From Streptomyces spongiae (lineage in GTDB: Bacteria > Actinomycetota > Actinomycetes > Streptomycetales > Streptomycetaceae), in the NCBI RefSeq assembly GCF_009377185.1, contig NZ_VJZC01000036.1:1-38634 (forward strand): 38,634 nt of DNA, in the 5' to 3' direction. This document shows, one piece after another, positions 22,603 through 30,174 of this stretch. The notes under the pieces are model-generated. The model did not search any database. It was not told the DNA's origin and worked only from the letters and a program-made list of their open reading frames with translations. Every line of letters begins with the position of its first letter. Position 1 is the stretch's first letter. A program made the translations under genes and the position numbers.

Positions 22603-25013
22603 GCGAGTTCCGTATCCGTGCTGGCGGGTCCACTGGCGGAGCTCGGGCGGGGCGCCGGGCTGCTGACGACGGTGCCCGGCTTGTCGGAGACGCGGTCAGC
22701 GCCGGCTCCCGAGGCCGATGGGCCGCTGCCCGGCGCGGGCTTGCCGGCTGGCTGCTGGTCATCCGGGTCGGTGTCATCCGGAGGCGGCGGCGGGAGTTTG
22801 CTGACGAACCCCTTGATCCGGTTGTCGAGCTTGCGCAGGTCGTCGAGGATGTCGCGGACCCTCCGGCGCTGGAGGTTCTCGTCGACGGCCGCCGACAGCG
22901 CGGGAAGATCCTTTTCCCGGTAGTACTCGGCATAGAGCTCGTCGACGCTGGCTCCGCGGACGCGGAACGGATCGGTGGGTCCGTCCTCCAGCGTCACGGA
23001 CATCACGTAGTTGTAGCGCTGGAGCTGGGTGATCGTGTAGGGGTCGACCAGCTTGCCCCACCGGCGCGTGACCATCTGGGCCTCGTCGACGTCGGATCCT
23101 GTCGTCGACAGCAACGAGAGGTTCTGCAGCAGGCCCTGACGGGTCGTGGGTGTCAGCCGCTGGGCCATCTGCGTCATGGCGAGGAGCTTCACCTTGAACT
23201 TCCGCAGTTGCTCCGCGATCTGGGCCAGGGTGCCCTTGGAAGCGCCGTCGACGGCGGTGAGCTCGTCGATAAAGGCATAGAAGTCCTTGCGCTGATCCGC
23301 CGGCACATCGCGCCGAGCGAGGCCGGCACGGAACAGATCGTAAATCAGCAGGGAGCTGATGATCCTGTCGGTGTCTCCGGTGCCCGAGGTGCAGATGAAC
23401 ACGATCTTCCCGGTGTCCATGGCGGTCCGGATGTCGTAGCTCGACGTGCTGGAGCCGAGCAGCGCCTTGATGGCGTTCGACGAGTCCAGCCGCTCAATGA
23501 TGTTTGTGACCACCGGCGTTGCATCCCCGGGGTACTTGGGGAAGGTCTTGGTCCAGAAGTCCCGCAGCTCCTTGGACAGGTAGGGCACGATCGTGTCGCG
23601 CCACTCCTCGTCGCTGAGGATCGTCCGGATCTGGAAGACCGTCGGTGCCAGCCCGGGCTGGTTGTTCCGGGCGAGCAGAAGTGACAGCTCCACCAGCGAC
23701 TTCACGGCATTGGTGAGGATGGTCTTCGCACGTCCGGCCGAGTCTCCCCAGTTCAAAGCACTGGAGAACCCCGTGACGATGTACTGCACGATGTCGGGGA
23801 TATCGGCCTCGTGGCGGTTCTGCATCGACAGCGGGTTCCACGAGGCGACCATCCTGTCCAGGTCGGGAGAGGTCAGGTCGATCTCCCAGATCCGGTCCAT
23901 CAGGTGGTCGTGCGCGAGGTACGGGCGGGCGCGCTGCCAGCCGTCCCCGTGCGGATCAAGGAAGAGGACGCCGTGACCGCAGTGCGCGAGCGCGATCGCC
24001 TGGACCAGCGACATTTCCGTCTTACCGAAGCCGGCCTTGCCCAGGGACAGCGCGAACAGCAGGTAGACCAGCGGCACGCCGGCCAGACGCTCGCCCCCTC
24101 CCGGCTTCGGGACCCAGCCCAGCGGCATCAAATCCGGCTGGCCGGTCCACGTGGGAAGGTTGGCCGGCGGAGGCGGCACCGTTCCTCCCGAACGGGCAAT
24201 GTTCGCCGCCGAGTTGTGCTTGGTGGGCGGCTTCAGCAGCCCGGCGATCTCGGCCGCGGTCACCCAGCCGTGGCGACGCGGACTGAACGCCCCCGTCTCG
24301 AAGCGGCTGTCGAAGCTGCGCCGGTACAGCAGCGAGTCGGACCGCACCCGGGTGACCCCGAGGTTGAGGCCGACCGGGCGGAGATGGTTCTCGCCGGACC
24401 ATGCCTCGAGCGCGGCCAGGACCTGATCGAGCAGCAGCCGCGCCCTGTGCGGGTCGGCGGAGCAGGTGCGAACCAACAGCTGGAGGTCGAACACCGGGGC
24501 CGCACCGGGAAGGAACTTTCCCATGGCGGCCTTCATGTCCGAAGTCCGCGTAATCCGCAGCATGGAGTGCCGACGCGACGCAGGACGTCGGCCCTGGTTG
24601 CCGCGCATCTCGGCCGCGACCTCAGCGCCGATCGCGGACAGGCCCTCCAGACTGAAACCGGTGCCCGGCTGGCGCGGGAGCCCCGGTATGGCGGGCATGT
24701 CGCTGGGACGCCGCCGGGCCGCGGCAAGCAGCCGGCTTCGTTTCCTGCCAACCTTCGCCGGCGAGACCGGCACGAGGTCCAGGACCAGGTCGGCGCGTTC
24801 GCCGAGGTCTTCCCGGACGTCGGCTACCGCGGAGGCCATGGCCTGGAGCGGGTCGGGCTTGAGGGGCATGTCGCGCAGGGCGAGGTGATCCGGCAGCGCC
24901 AGGGCCAGCTCGGCGCGGGCCACATGAATCTTCCTGGAGGACGGACGGCGTGGGGGCGGTGTGTCCTTGGAGAGGGGCACCGGCGGGCCGGGCTGTTCGG
25001 GAGACTGCGTCAT
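22599..25013 (-). CDS. VirD4/TraG-like type IV coupling ATPase
   Basis: 804 residues from the ATG at 25013. The P-loop GKAGFGKTE lies at about 323-331 and the Walker B FYAFIDEL at about 575-582, with a sensor region LLAMTQMAQRL near 610. The roughly 320-residue N-terminal part (with RPVGLNLGVTRVRSDSLLYRR) is soluble and lacks the usual two membrane helices. Those may be supplied by the 171-residue membrane protein just upstream (25041-25556), as a split coupling protein. The C-terminus is a long Pro/Ser-rich tail. The protein should bring the DNA (and protein substrates) to the channel of operon I at the inner face of the membrane. Confidence 0.88.
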   Translation of the reverse strand: MTQSPEQPGPPVPLSKDTPPPRRPSSRKIHVARAELALALPDHLALRDMPLKPDPLQAMASAVADVREDLGERADLVLDLVPVSPAKVGRKRSRLLAAARRRPSDMPAIPGLPRQPGTGFSLEGLSAIGAEVAAEMRGNQGRRPASRRHSMLRITRTSDMKAAMGKFLPGAAPVFDLQLLVRTCSADPHRARLLLDQVLAALEAWSGENHLRPVGLNLGVTRVRSDSLLYRRSFDSRFETGAFSPRRHGWVTAAEIAGLLKPPTKHNSAANIARSGGTVPPPPANLPTWTGQPDLMPLGWVPKPGGGERLAGVPLVYLLFALSLGKAGFGKTEMSLVQAIALAHCGHGVLFLDPHGDGWQRARPYLAHDHLMDRIWEIDLTSPDLDRMVASWNPLSMQNRHEADIPDIVQYIVTGFSSALNWGDSAGRAKTILTNAVKSLVELSLLLARNNQPGLAPTVFQIRTILSDEEWRDTIVPYLSKELRDFWTKTFPKYPGDATPVVTNIIERLDSSNAIKALLGSSTSSYDIRTAMDTGKIVFICTSGTGDTDRIISSLLIYDLFRAGLARRDVPADQRKDFYAFIDELTAVDGASKGTLAQIAEQLRKFKVKLLAMTQMAQRLTPTTRQGLLQNLSLLSTTGSDVDEAQMVTRRWGKLVDPYTITQLQRYNYVMSVTLEDGPTDPFRVRGASVDELYAEYYREKDLPALSAAVDENLQRRRVRDILDDLRKLDNRIKGFVSKLPPPPPDDTDPDDQQPAGKPAPGSGPSASGAGADRVSDKPGTVVSSPAPRPSSASGPASTDTELA

Positions 25014-25040
25014 CGCGTGTCCTTCAGTACGGGCGGGCTG

Positions 25041-25556
25041 TCACGCCGCCGCGGCGAGAGGCTGGGCGGCCTTGGGCATGACGCCCAGGCGGATCTTCGG
25101 GGGCTCGGTCTGGCCGGCATCACCGGTGACCGCTCGCAGTTCGCAGTTCGCGTAGCCCTGGTGGCGCAGGACCGAGACCGCCCGGGTGGGGCCTTCGACA
25201 CGCAGGGTCAGCGGGCCGCCGGTCGACATCAGCCGCACGCGCACGGCAGTGCCGCGGGCCGGCAGCAGCCAGCGGGAGGCGTTCTGCTGAGCCCGCGCGA
25301 GCTGCTGGGCGAACCGCAGCACGTCCTCCAGCACCGGATCGAAGCCGGTGGTGGGCAGCACTTCGACCGCAGACCGGTCTCGCAGCGTCGGACGGCTCAG
25401 CAGCCACCGGGCCAGCTGCCCGACGAGCACACCGACGGCGGCCAGGGTGAGGACCCACCAGGCGTTCTCCATAGCCCAGTCCATGGCGGTCTGCCCGTAC
25501 TGCGGCAGCTTCCCGGCTGTGTCGATCAGCTCGTCGATCACGTCATTCGTCGTCAT
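25041..25556 (-). CDS. Membrane protein heading operon II
   Basis: 171 residues from the ATG at 25556. One clear transmembrane helix, WWVLTLAAVGVLVGQLARWLL (about 33-53), is preceded by a short N-terminal segment. The rest is a soluble domain (FDPVLEDVLRFAQQLARAQ, RGTAVRVRLMSTGGPLTLRV). It lies 27 bp before the coupling ATPase, which itself lacks membrane helices, so the likely role is to anchor that ATPase or link it to the channel. No family is recognised. Conserved element copy 1 ends 84 bp before its start. Confidence 0.75.
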   Translation of the reverse strand: MTTNDVIDELIDTAGKLPQYGQTAMDWAMENAWWVLTLAAVGVLVGQLARWLLSRPTLRDRSAVEVLPTTGFDPVLEDVLRFAQQLARAQQNASRWLLPARGTAVRVRLMSTGGPLTLRVEGPTRAVSVLRHQGYANCELRAVTGDAGQTEPPKIRLGVMPKAAQPLAAAA

Positions 25557-25639
25557 CGTGGCCTCACCGGCGTCCGGCGGGGCGGACGGGGACGGGACAT
25601 CGGGTACCTCCTGAAAGCCTTCGGGGTGGCGGATGTCTA

Positions 25640-25673
25640 TAGGGGTGCCGAAACGCGCCGCCGTGTGACATCC
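25640..25673 (-). promoter_or_regulatory. Conserved 34-bp operon element, copy 1 (operon II)
   Basis: On the minus strand GGATGTCACACGGCGG, 10 bases, CACCCCTA, then TAGAC. It lies in the 295-bp gap between operons I and II, 84 bp before the ATG at 25556. The rest of the gap (25674-25821) shows no gene. Confidence 0.85.
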
Positions 25674-25821
25674 GGTGAACCGTCTTTTCGGAATCGCGAG
25701 GGCGTGCGGGGGCGCGGACCGTGCGGGGCCGGCGCACGCCGCTCCACGAAGGGGCGTCTTGTCGGCCTGAAGACCCGGTGGCAGGCTTTGGTCTGCTGGC
25801 TATCGGCCAGGCACCGCGACG

Positions 25822-25841
25822 AGGCGGCCCGAAGGCCGCCT
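25822..25841. terminator. Terminator hairpin after operon I
   Basis: A perfect 8-bp stem with a CGAA loop (AGGCGGCC-CGAA-GGCCGCCT), 10 bp after the stop of the wall hydrolase gene. Confidence 0.75.
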
Positions 25842-25851
25842 GGCGGGTGGG

Positions 25852-26883
25852 TCAGCCGATGTGCCGCATGGCGACGATCTGCGACGTCCAGTAGGAGAGC
25901 GGCTTGATCCGCACCTTCATCCCCGTCCGCGGTGCGTCGATGACCTGACCATTGCCGAGATAGAGAGCGACGTGGTTGGGGCTCGCTCCGCTGCCCTCGG
26001 AGAAGAGAAGGTCTCCCGGGCGCAGGTCGTTCACGGAGCGGACGGGGCTGCCTTCGTTCACCTGGTCGTAGGTGGTGCGGGGCAGATTGACGCCAGCCGC
26101 CGACCACGCCATCTTCACCAGGCTCGAGCAGTCACAGCCGTTGCCGCTCTTACGGTCGTAGGGCCGCTTGCAGTTGCCGCCCCACTGGTAATAGGTGCCC
26201 AGAGCATCCTGAGCGGCGGCGATGACGCGACCGGTCTTCCCCGACCCCGTGACGGTGCCGCTCCCCTCCTGGACCGCGTCGGTCCACTCAGCGGCGAGAT
26301 CGCGGATCTTCTTCACGTAGTTCCGGGCCTCGTCGTACGGCGGGATCCCCTTGTACTTCTGGACCGCGTACGCGCCGGCGTTGTAGGCCGCGAGCATGTT
26401 GTCGGTGGCGTCTCCAGGAACCTCATCGACCAGTCCGGCCAGGTAGCAGTCGTAGGCGACCGCGGCCGGCACGGCGTCGGCCGGGTCCCACACGTCCTTG
26501 TCGCCGTCCTTGTCGCCGTCGACGCCGTGCGCCTTCCACGTGCCGGGGATGAACTGCGCGATCCCGTCCGCGATCGGCGCACCGGTGTCCGGGTCCTTGG
26601 ACTGGGCGTCCGGGTTGAAGCCGCTCTCGCTGTAGAGCTGAGCGGCGATCAGCGCGGGCGTGACCTCGGAGCATCCGTACTCGCTGATGCCCTGGTTGAT
26701 CAGGTCGACGAGCCAGTCGGGGACGCCGGCGCTGTCGGAGATGCTGCCGCCGAATCCGGCGTTCTGCAGGTCGTCGCTGCTGTTGTCGCTGCCGATGACG
26801 TAGGCGATGCCCATCAGCAGCACGCCGATCAGGATGCAGAAGGACAGGGCCAGGTACCCGACGGTCTTGAGGAACTTGTTCAC
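25852..26883 (-). CDS. Transglycosylase + NlpC/P60 wall hydrolase of the type IV system
   Basis: 343 residues from the GTG at 26883. One N-terminal membrane helix (LALSFCILIGVLLMGIAYVI, about 12-31) places the rest outside. A lysozyme-like transglycosylase domain follows, with catalytic Glu in LYSESGFNPDAQ (about 86), GIAQFIPGTW, and MLAAYNAG. The C-terminal NlpC/P60 peptidase has catalytic Cys in GCDCSSLVKMAW (about 250), RPGDLLF, and His in PNHVALYLG (about 301). Fusions of these two domains serve as VirB1-like wall openers in Gram-positive conjugation (Tcp/Tra systems). Last gene of operon I, followed by a terminator. A DKDGDKD stretch could bind calcium. Confidence 0.93.
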   Translation of the reverse strand: MNKFLKTVGYLALSFCILIGVLLMGIAYVIGSDNSSDDLQNAGFGGSISDSAGVPDWLVDLINQGISEYGCSEVTPALIAAQLYSESGFNPDAQSKDPDTGAPIADGIAQFIPGTWKAHGVDGDKDGDKDVWDPADAVPAAVAYDCYLAGLVDEVPGDATDNMLAAYNAGAYAVQKYKGIPPYDEARNYVKKIRDLAAEWTDAVQEGSGTVTGSGKTGRVIAAAQDALGTYYQWGGNCKRPYDRKSGNGCDCSSLVKMAWSAAGVNLPRTTYDQVNEGSPVRSVNDLRPGDLLFSEGSGASPNHVALYLGNGQVIDAPRTGMKVRIKPLSYWTSQIVAMRHIG

Positions 26884-26892
26884 CGTGCGCCC

Positions 26893-27546
26893 TTACGCGT
26901 TGGGGAGCGCGGTCACGCGCCAGCCGGAGGAGTCCTGGCGCAGTTCCAAGGCGAGCTGTTCTGTGCTGTGCTGAGCCGCTCCCTTCTCGGGCGCGACCAC
27001 CAGGTCGTAGAAGACACGGGCATAGGCAAGGCCGTTGCTGGGAGGCGGGGCTCCGTCGGGCAGCGCGACGTGGGTGACCTTGGCCGTGACACGGGTGCCG
27101 GTGGCTTTCCACTCCTGCCATTGGTGCGCCGAGCGGGTGCTCGTCTCGCGCAGGTCGGTGGCGAGGTCTCCGCTCGCGTAGGCAGCGGCCCGGCCGCCGG
27201 CGTCGCTGAAGGCGGTGTCCCGCCGGGCGTCGTGGCTGGCCCAGGCGATGGTGAAGTTACGGGCCACGTCAACTGCTTCGCGCGGCAGCGTTTCCGTCGA
27301 CGTTGTACTCGGGGTGGGAGAGGCCGACGAGGGGGCGGTGGCCGAGGGCTGGGGGCGGCCGGGCCCTTCTTCGGGGGCCGGGGTGGGCCGGTTGGTCGTC
27401 GAGGGCGCCGCGATGGCGCCGTCGGAGGGGGAAGGGTCCGCTGGCGTGACGAGCAGCGCGGCGCCGAGAGCCGCCAGGAGCGCGGCGGCCACGAACAAGG
27501 CGATCGTGCCGGCGGTACGCGGCCGGCCGGGCCCAGGAGCGGACAT
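26893..27546 (-). CDS. Anchored VirB8/TcpC-like domain protein
   Basis: 217 residues from the ATG at 27546. One N-terminal membrane helix (TIALFVAAALLAALGAALLV, about 13-32), then a Pro/Thr/Ser linker (about 40-85), then one compact domain of about 130 residues beginning AVDVARNFTIAWASHDARRD and ending WRVTALPNA. This shape and the domain start match the NTF2-like fold of VirB8/TcpC proteins, which brace the channel. The larger TcpC-like gene at 33754-34854 has two such domains. The assignment is structural inference, not direct motif recognition. It lies between VirB6-like and the wall hydrolase. Confidence 0.65.
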   Translation of the reverse strand: MSAPGPGRPRTAGTIALFVAAALLAALGAALLVTPADPSPSDGAIAAPSTTNRPTPAPEEGPGRPQPSATAPSSASPTPSTTSTETLPREAVDVARNFTIAWASHDARRDTAFSDAGGRAAAYASGDLATDLRETSTRSAHQWQEWKATGTRVTAKVTHVALPDGAPPPSNGLAYARVFYDLVVAPEKGAAQHSTEQLALELRQDSSGWRVTALPNA

Positions 27547-27630
27547 GAGAACCCCCGTGAGGTGAGCAAGGAGAAGGTGGAGGAGCGGCGGGCTGCGTTC
27601 CGGGGCGCAGGGGGCGCCCCGGAACGGTGG

Positions 27631-30174
27631 TCAGCTCGAGCGCCGAGGCGGCCCGGCGGGGCGCGTGGCGCGGCGTACGGTGCGCGCGCGGGCCGGCGGG
27701 GCAGGTGGCGCGTCGTCGCCCTTCTTCTTCGGTGGTGTTGCGGCGGCCGCGGCCGCCGCGGAGGCGGCACCGCTGGGCGCCGACGGCGGCGGCGTGGAGC
27801 CGCTCGTGGACGGCGAGGCAGAGCCCGTCGCGGGCGGGGCACCGGGCGTACGGGGTGCGGCCGCGGAGATCCTGGGGCCGGACGTGCTGGTGGCCTGGGC
27901 AGTACCGAACGTGGCGGCGAAGCCCAGTTGGGCGTTGGCGCTGCTGCGCGCGACGAACCGGCTCGCAGTGGCGACGTTGCGCCGGTACTCGTCGGCGAAG
28001 GCCTTGGCTCCGTCGACCTTCTGTCCGACGCGGTTGGCAGCCCGGTCCTTGGCGGCGGTGAGTTGGGACTTGACCTGGTTGGCGCGGGCCGCCGCCGCGG
28101 CGCCGCCCCGCTTGGTCGCCGCCACGCCGCGAGGGATGCCGACGGGGGCGCCCACGGTCGCCAGGGCCGTGAACTTCGTGGCCTTCCAGCCGTACTTGGC
28201 CGTCGCGGCCGCGACCTTGCCGGTCGCCATGGTGGCCCGGCCGCCGCGGGTCTGGGACATCTTGTTGGCCGCGGCGGTGGCCAGCCGCTTGCGCAGCGCC
28301 TGCTTGGCCGCGCCCTGGGCCGCCACCTTGGCTGCGGCCGAGGCTCCACCGGTGCCGACCGCCGCGGCCGCGTTGGTCGCCAGCCGCGCGGCGGCGCGGA
28401 CTCGTCCGCCCTTGCGGCGGTTCTGCGGGGGACCGACCCACATCTGCTTGGCGCTGCGGCCGGCCTGGGCGAGCGGGCGGGACACCTTGCGGGCCTCGCC
28501 CTTCGCCTCGCCGAACAGCTGCTTGAGCCCGGGGGCGGTTTCGGCGTAGCGGCCGAAGGAGTTGAACACGGACTGCCGGCTGCCGCCCACCCGGGCGTTG
28601 GCCAGGCGCCGGTTCAGGTTGACGGCGACCTGCCGGGCGGTCTCCTTGATCTTCTTCTGGCCGACCAGGCCGGCGACCGCGGCGACGTCGATGACGATGA
28701 ACTTGACCGCGAGGACCTTGCCGGTGTCGGCGTCGATCAGCGCCAGGATGACCACGATGAACACGCCCAGGAACAGGATCGCGAGGGCAACGCCGAGGAT
28801 CGCCTTGGTGATTGCCGAGAACCAGCGCCACAGCACGGCGCGGCCGCCACCGGGCAGGATGCCGGCGGCCAGGGCCCAGTGGCCGCGGATTCCTTCGAAG
28901 GCGACCCAGCCCTGGGAGACGAGGAAGCCGCCGGTGACCAGGACCATCAGGATCGACACGATGACCGCGGCCAGGGCGACGAACGCGGCGGAGAACGTCT
29001 GGTCGGCGGAGGCCTTCTTGGCGTCGCCGTCCTCGACTTTGCAGACCTTGGTGAAGTGCTCGCCCGCGTTGAGTAGCTGGTCGTTGTAGGTGGCCCCGCC
29101 TTCGGTGTTCTGCAGGTTGGCCTCGGCGTCGAAGAAGTTCAGGCCGCGCTGCTCGTAGTTGTATTTGATCAGCGAGGCCTGGGCGAAGGCCTTCGCGCAC
29201 TCGCCCTCGAAGGTCTTGCCGTACAGCATCAGCTGGGTCGGCTTGACGATGAACGCGTCGACCAGGGCGTTGGTTATCGGGCGGCTCACGTCCTTGGACG
29301 TGGCCTGCCCGTCGGGGTTGTCCGACAGGATGAGAGCAGAGACCTCGAGCGAGAAGTCTCTTGTCTTGCCCAGCAGCCCGTCCTCGGACAGCAGCATCGT
29401 CGACCCGCCCGGGGACGGTTCGTCGTGTGTCCCGAGCAGAACCTGGGCCGGCGACAGGAGCACGGTGGTCGCGAGCGCGGCTACCACCAGCGACATCCCG
29501 GCCTCGGCGAAGCCGCGGCTGCGCTGCTTGAACAGGATGTGCCAGGCCCCGTAGGCGAACGCGAAGACCTGGAACAGCCCGGGCAGGCCGAGCCGGTTGA
29601 TGACCTGGTCGCGCAGGGTCGTGGCGATGTCGTCGGCCGGCCCCACCATGATCTTGGCGAGGCCGAAGCCGAGCGCCCAGTCGATCAACCAGCAGCTGAA
29701 GCCTATGAACCACTTGCACACGCCGAAGAACAGCTGGGCGAGGATGTTCCACAGCTTCAGGTCGATGTCGTTCCAGTCGCCGGTGTCGGCGTCCACGCTG
29801 TAGGCGGAGATGGGTACGCCGTACTCGTCGGTGACATTGAAGGGTTGCAACAACCCATCGCTGGCGTCCTTCGGGGTCTTGCTCAGGTCATCGATCGGCT
29901 TGTTGTCCGGGTTCGCAGCGGGGGTGACCCCGGGCCGCGGCTGCATCGGGTCGTAGGTGTCGTCGTCGCTCGGCTTGTCCGCGCTGCCGCCGGTCCCGGG
30001 CGTCGGGGACGGGGTGGACCCGGGCGCCGTGGGAACGGTGCCGGGCGCCGGGTTCGGCTCCGGGTCGGCGAAGGCGACGGTCCCGGCCAGGGCGAGGAAC
30101 AGTGCCAGCGGTATGGCGATCAGCCAGATCCGCAGGGCGCGCCGCGAGAGCCGCGGCCGGCGGGGCGGCTTCAT
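27631..30174 (-). CDS. VirB6/TrbL-like polytopic membrane protein
   Basis: 847 residues from the ATG at 30174, overlapping the VirB4 stop by four bases. A signal-like helix at 14-35 (IWLIAIPLALFLALAGTVAF) is followed by a Pro-rich linker. Then come several membrane helices at about 145-180, 205-245 and 395-490 (for example FVALAAVIVSILMVLVTG and ILGVALAILFLGVFIVVILAL). Between them lies a large external loop with cysteines (GECAKAF, KVCKVED). After about 500 comes a long Ala/Lys/Arg-rich cytoplasmic tail. This is the usual layout of actinobacterial VirB6-like channel proteins. The basic tail may contact DNA or the ATPases. Confidence 0.82.
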   Translation of the reverse strand: MKPPRRPRLSRRALRIWLIAIPLALFLALAGTVAFADPEPNPAPGTVPTAPGSTPSPTPGTGGSADKPSDDDTYDPMQPRPGVTPAANPDNKPIDDLSKTPKDASDGLLQPFNVTDEYGVPISAYSVDADTGDWNDIDLKLWNILAQLFFGVCKWFIGFSCWLIDWALGFGLAKIMVGPADDIATTLRDQVINRLGLPGLFQVFAFAYGAWHILFKQRSRGFAEAGMSLVVAALATTVLLSPAQVLLGTHDEPSPGGSTMLLSEDGLLGKTRDFSLEVSALILSDNPDGQATSKDVSRPITNALVDAFIVKPTQLMLYGKTFEGECAKAFAQASLIKYNYEQRGLNFFDAEANLQNTEGGATYNDQLLNAGEHFTKVCKVEDGDAKKASADQTFSAAFVALAAVIVSILMVLVTGGFLVSQGWVAFEGIRGHWALAAGILPGGGRAVLWRWFSAITKAILGVALAILFLGVFIVVILALIDADTGKVLAVKFIVIDVAAVAGLVGQKKIKETARQVAVNLNRRLANARVGGSRQSVFNSFGRYAETAPGLKQLFGEAKGEARKVSRPLAQAGRSAKQMWVGPPQNRRKGGRVRAAARLATNAAAAVGTGGASAAAKVAAQGAAKQALRKRLATAAANKMSQTRGGRATMATGKVAAATAKYGWKATKFTALATVGAPVGIPRGVAATKRGGAAAAARANQVKSQLTAAKDRAANRVGQKVDGAKAFADEYRRNVATASRFVARSSANAQLGFAATFGTAQATSTSGPRISAAAPRTPGAPPATGSASPSTSGSTPPPSAPSGAASAAAAAAATPPKKKGDDAPPAPPARARTVRRATRPAGPPRRSS

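Noticed and set aside
25861..29076. A 1071-codon plus-strand open frame
   Set aside because: Shadow of the wall hydrolase and VirB6-like genes; low-complexity Gly/Arg sequence and no start signal.
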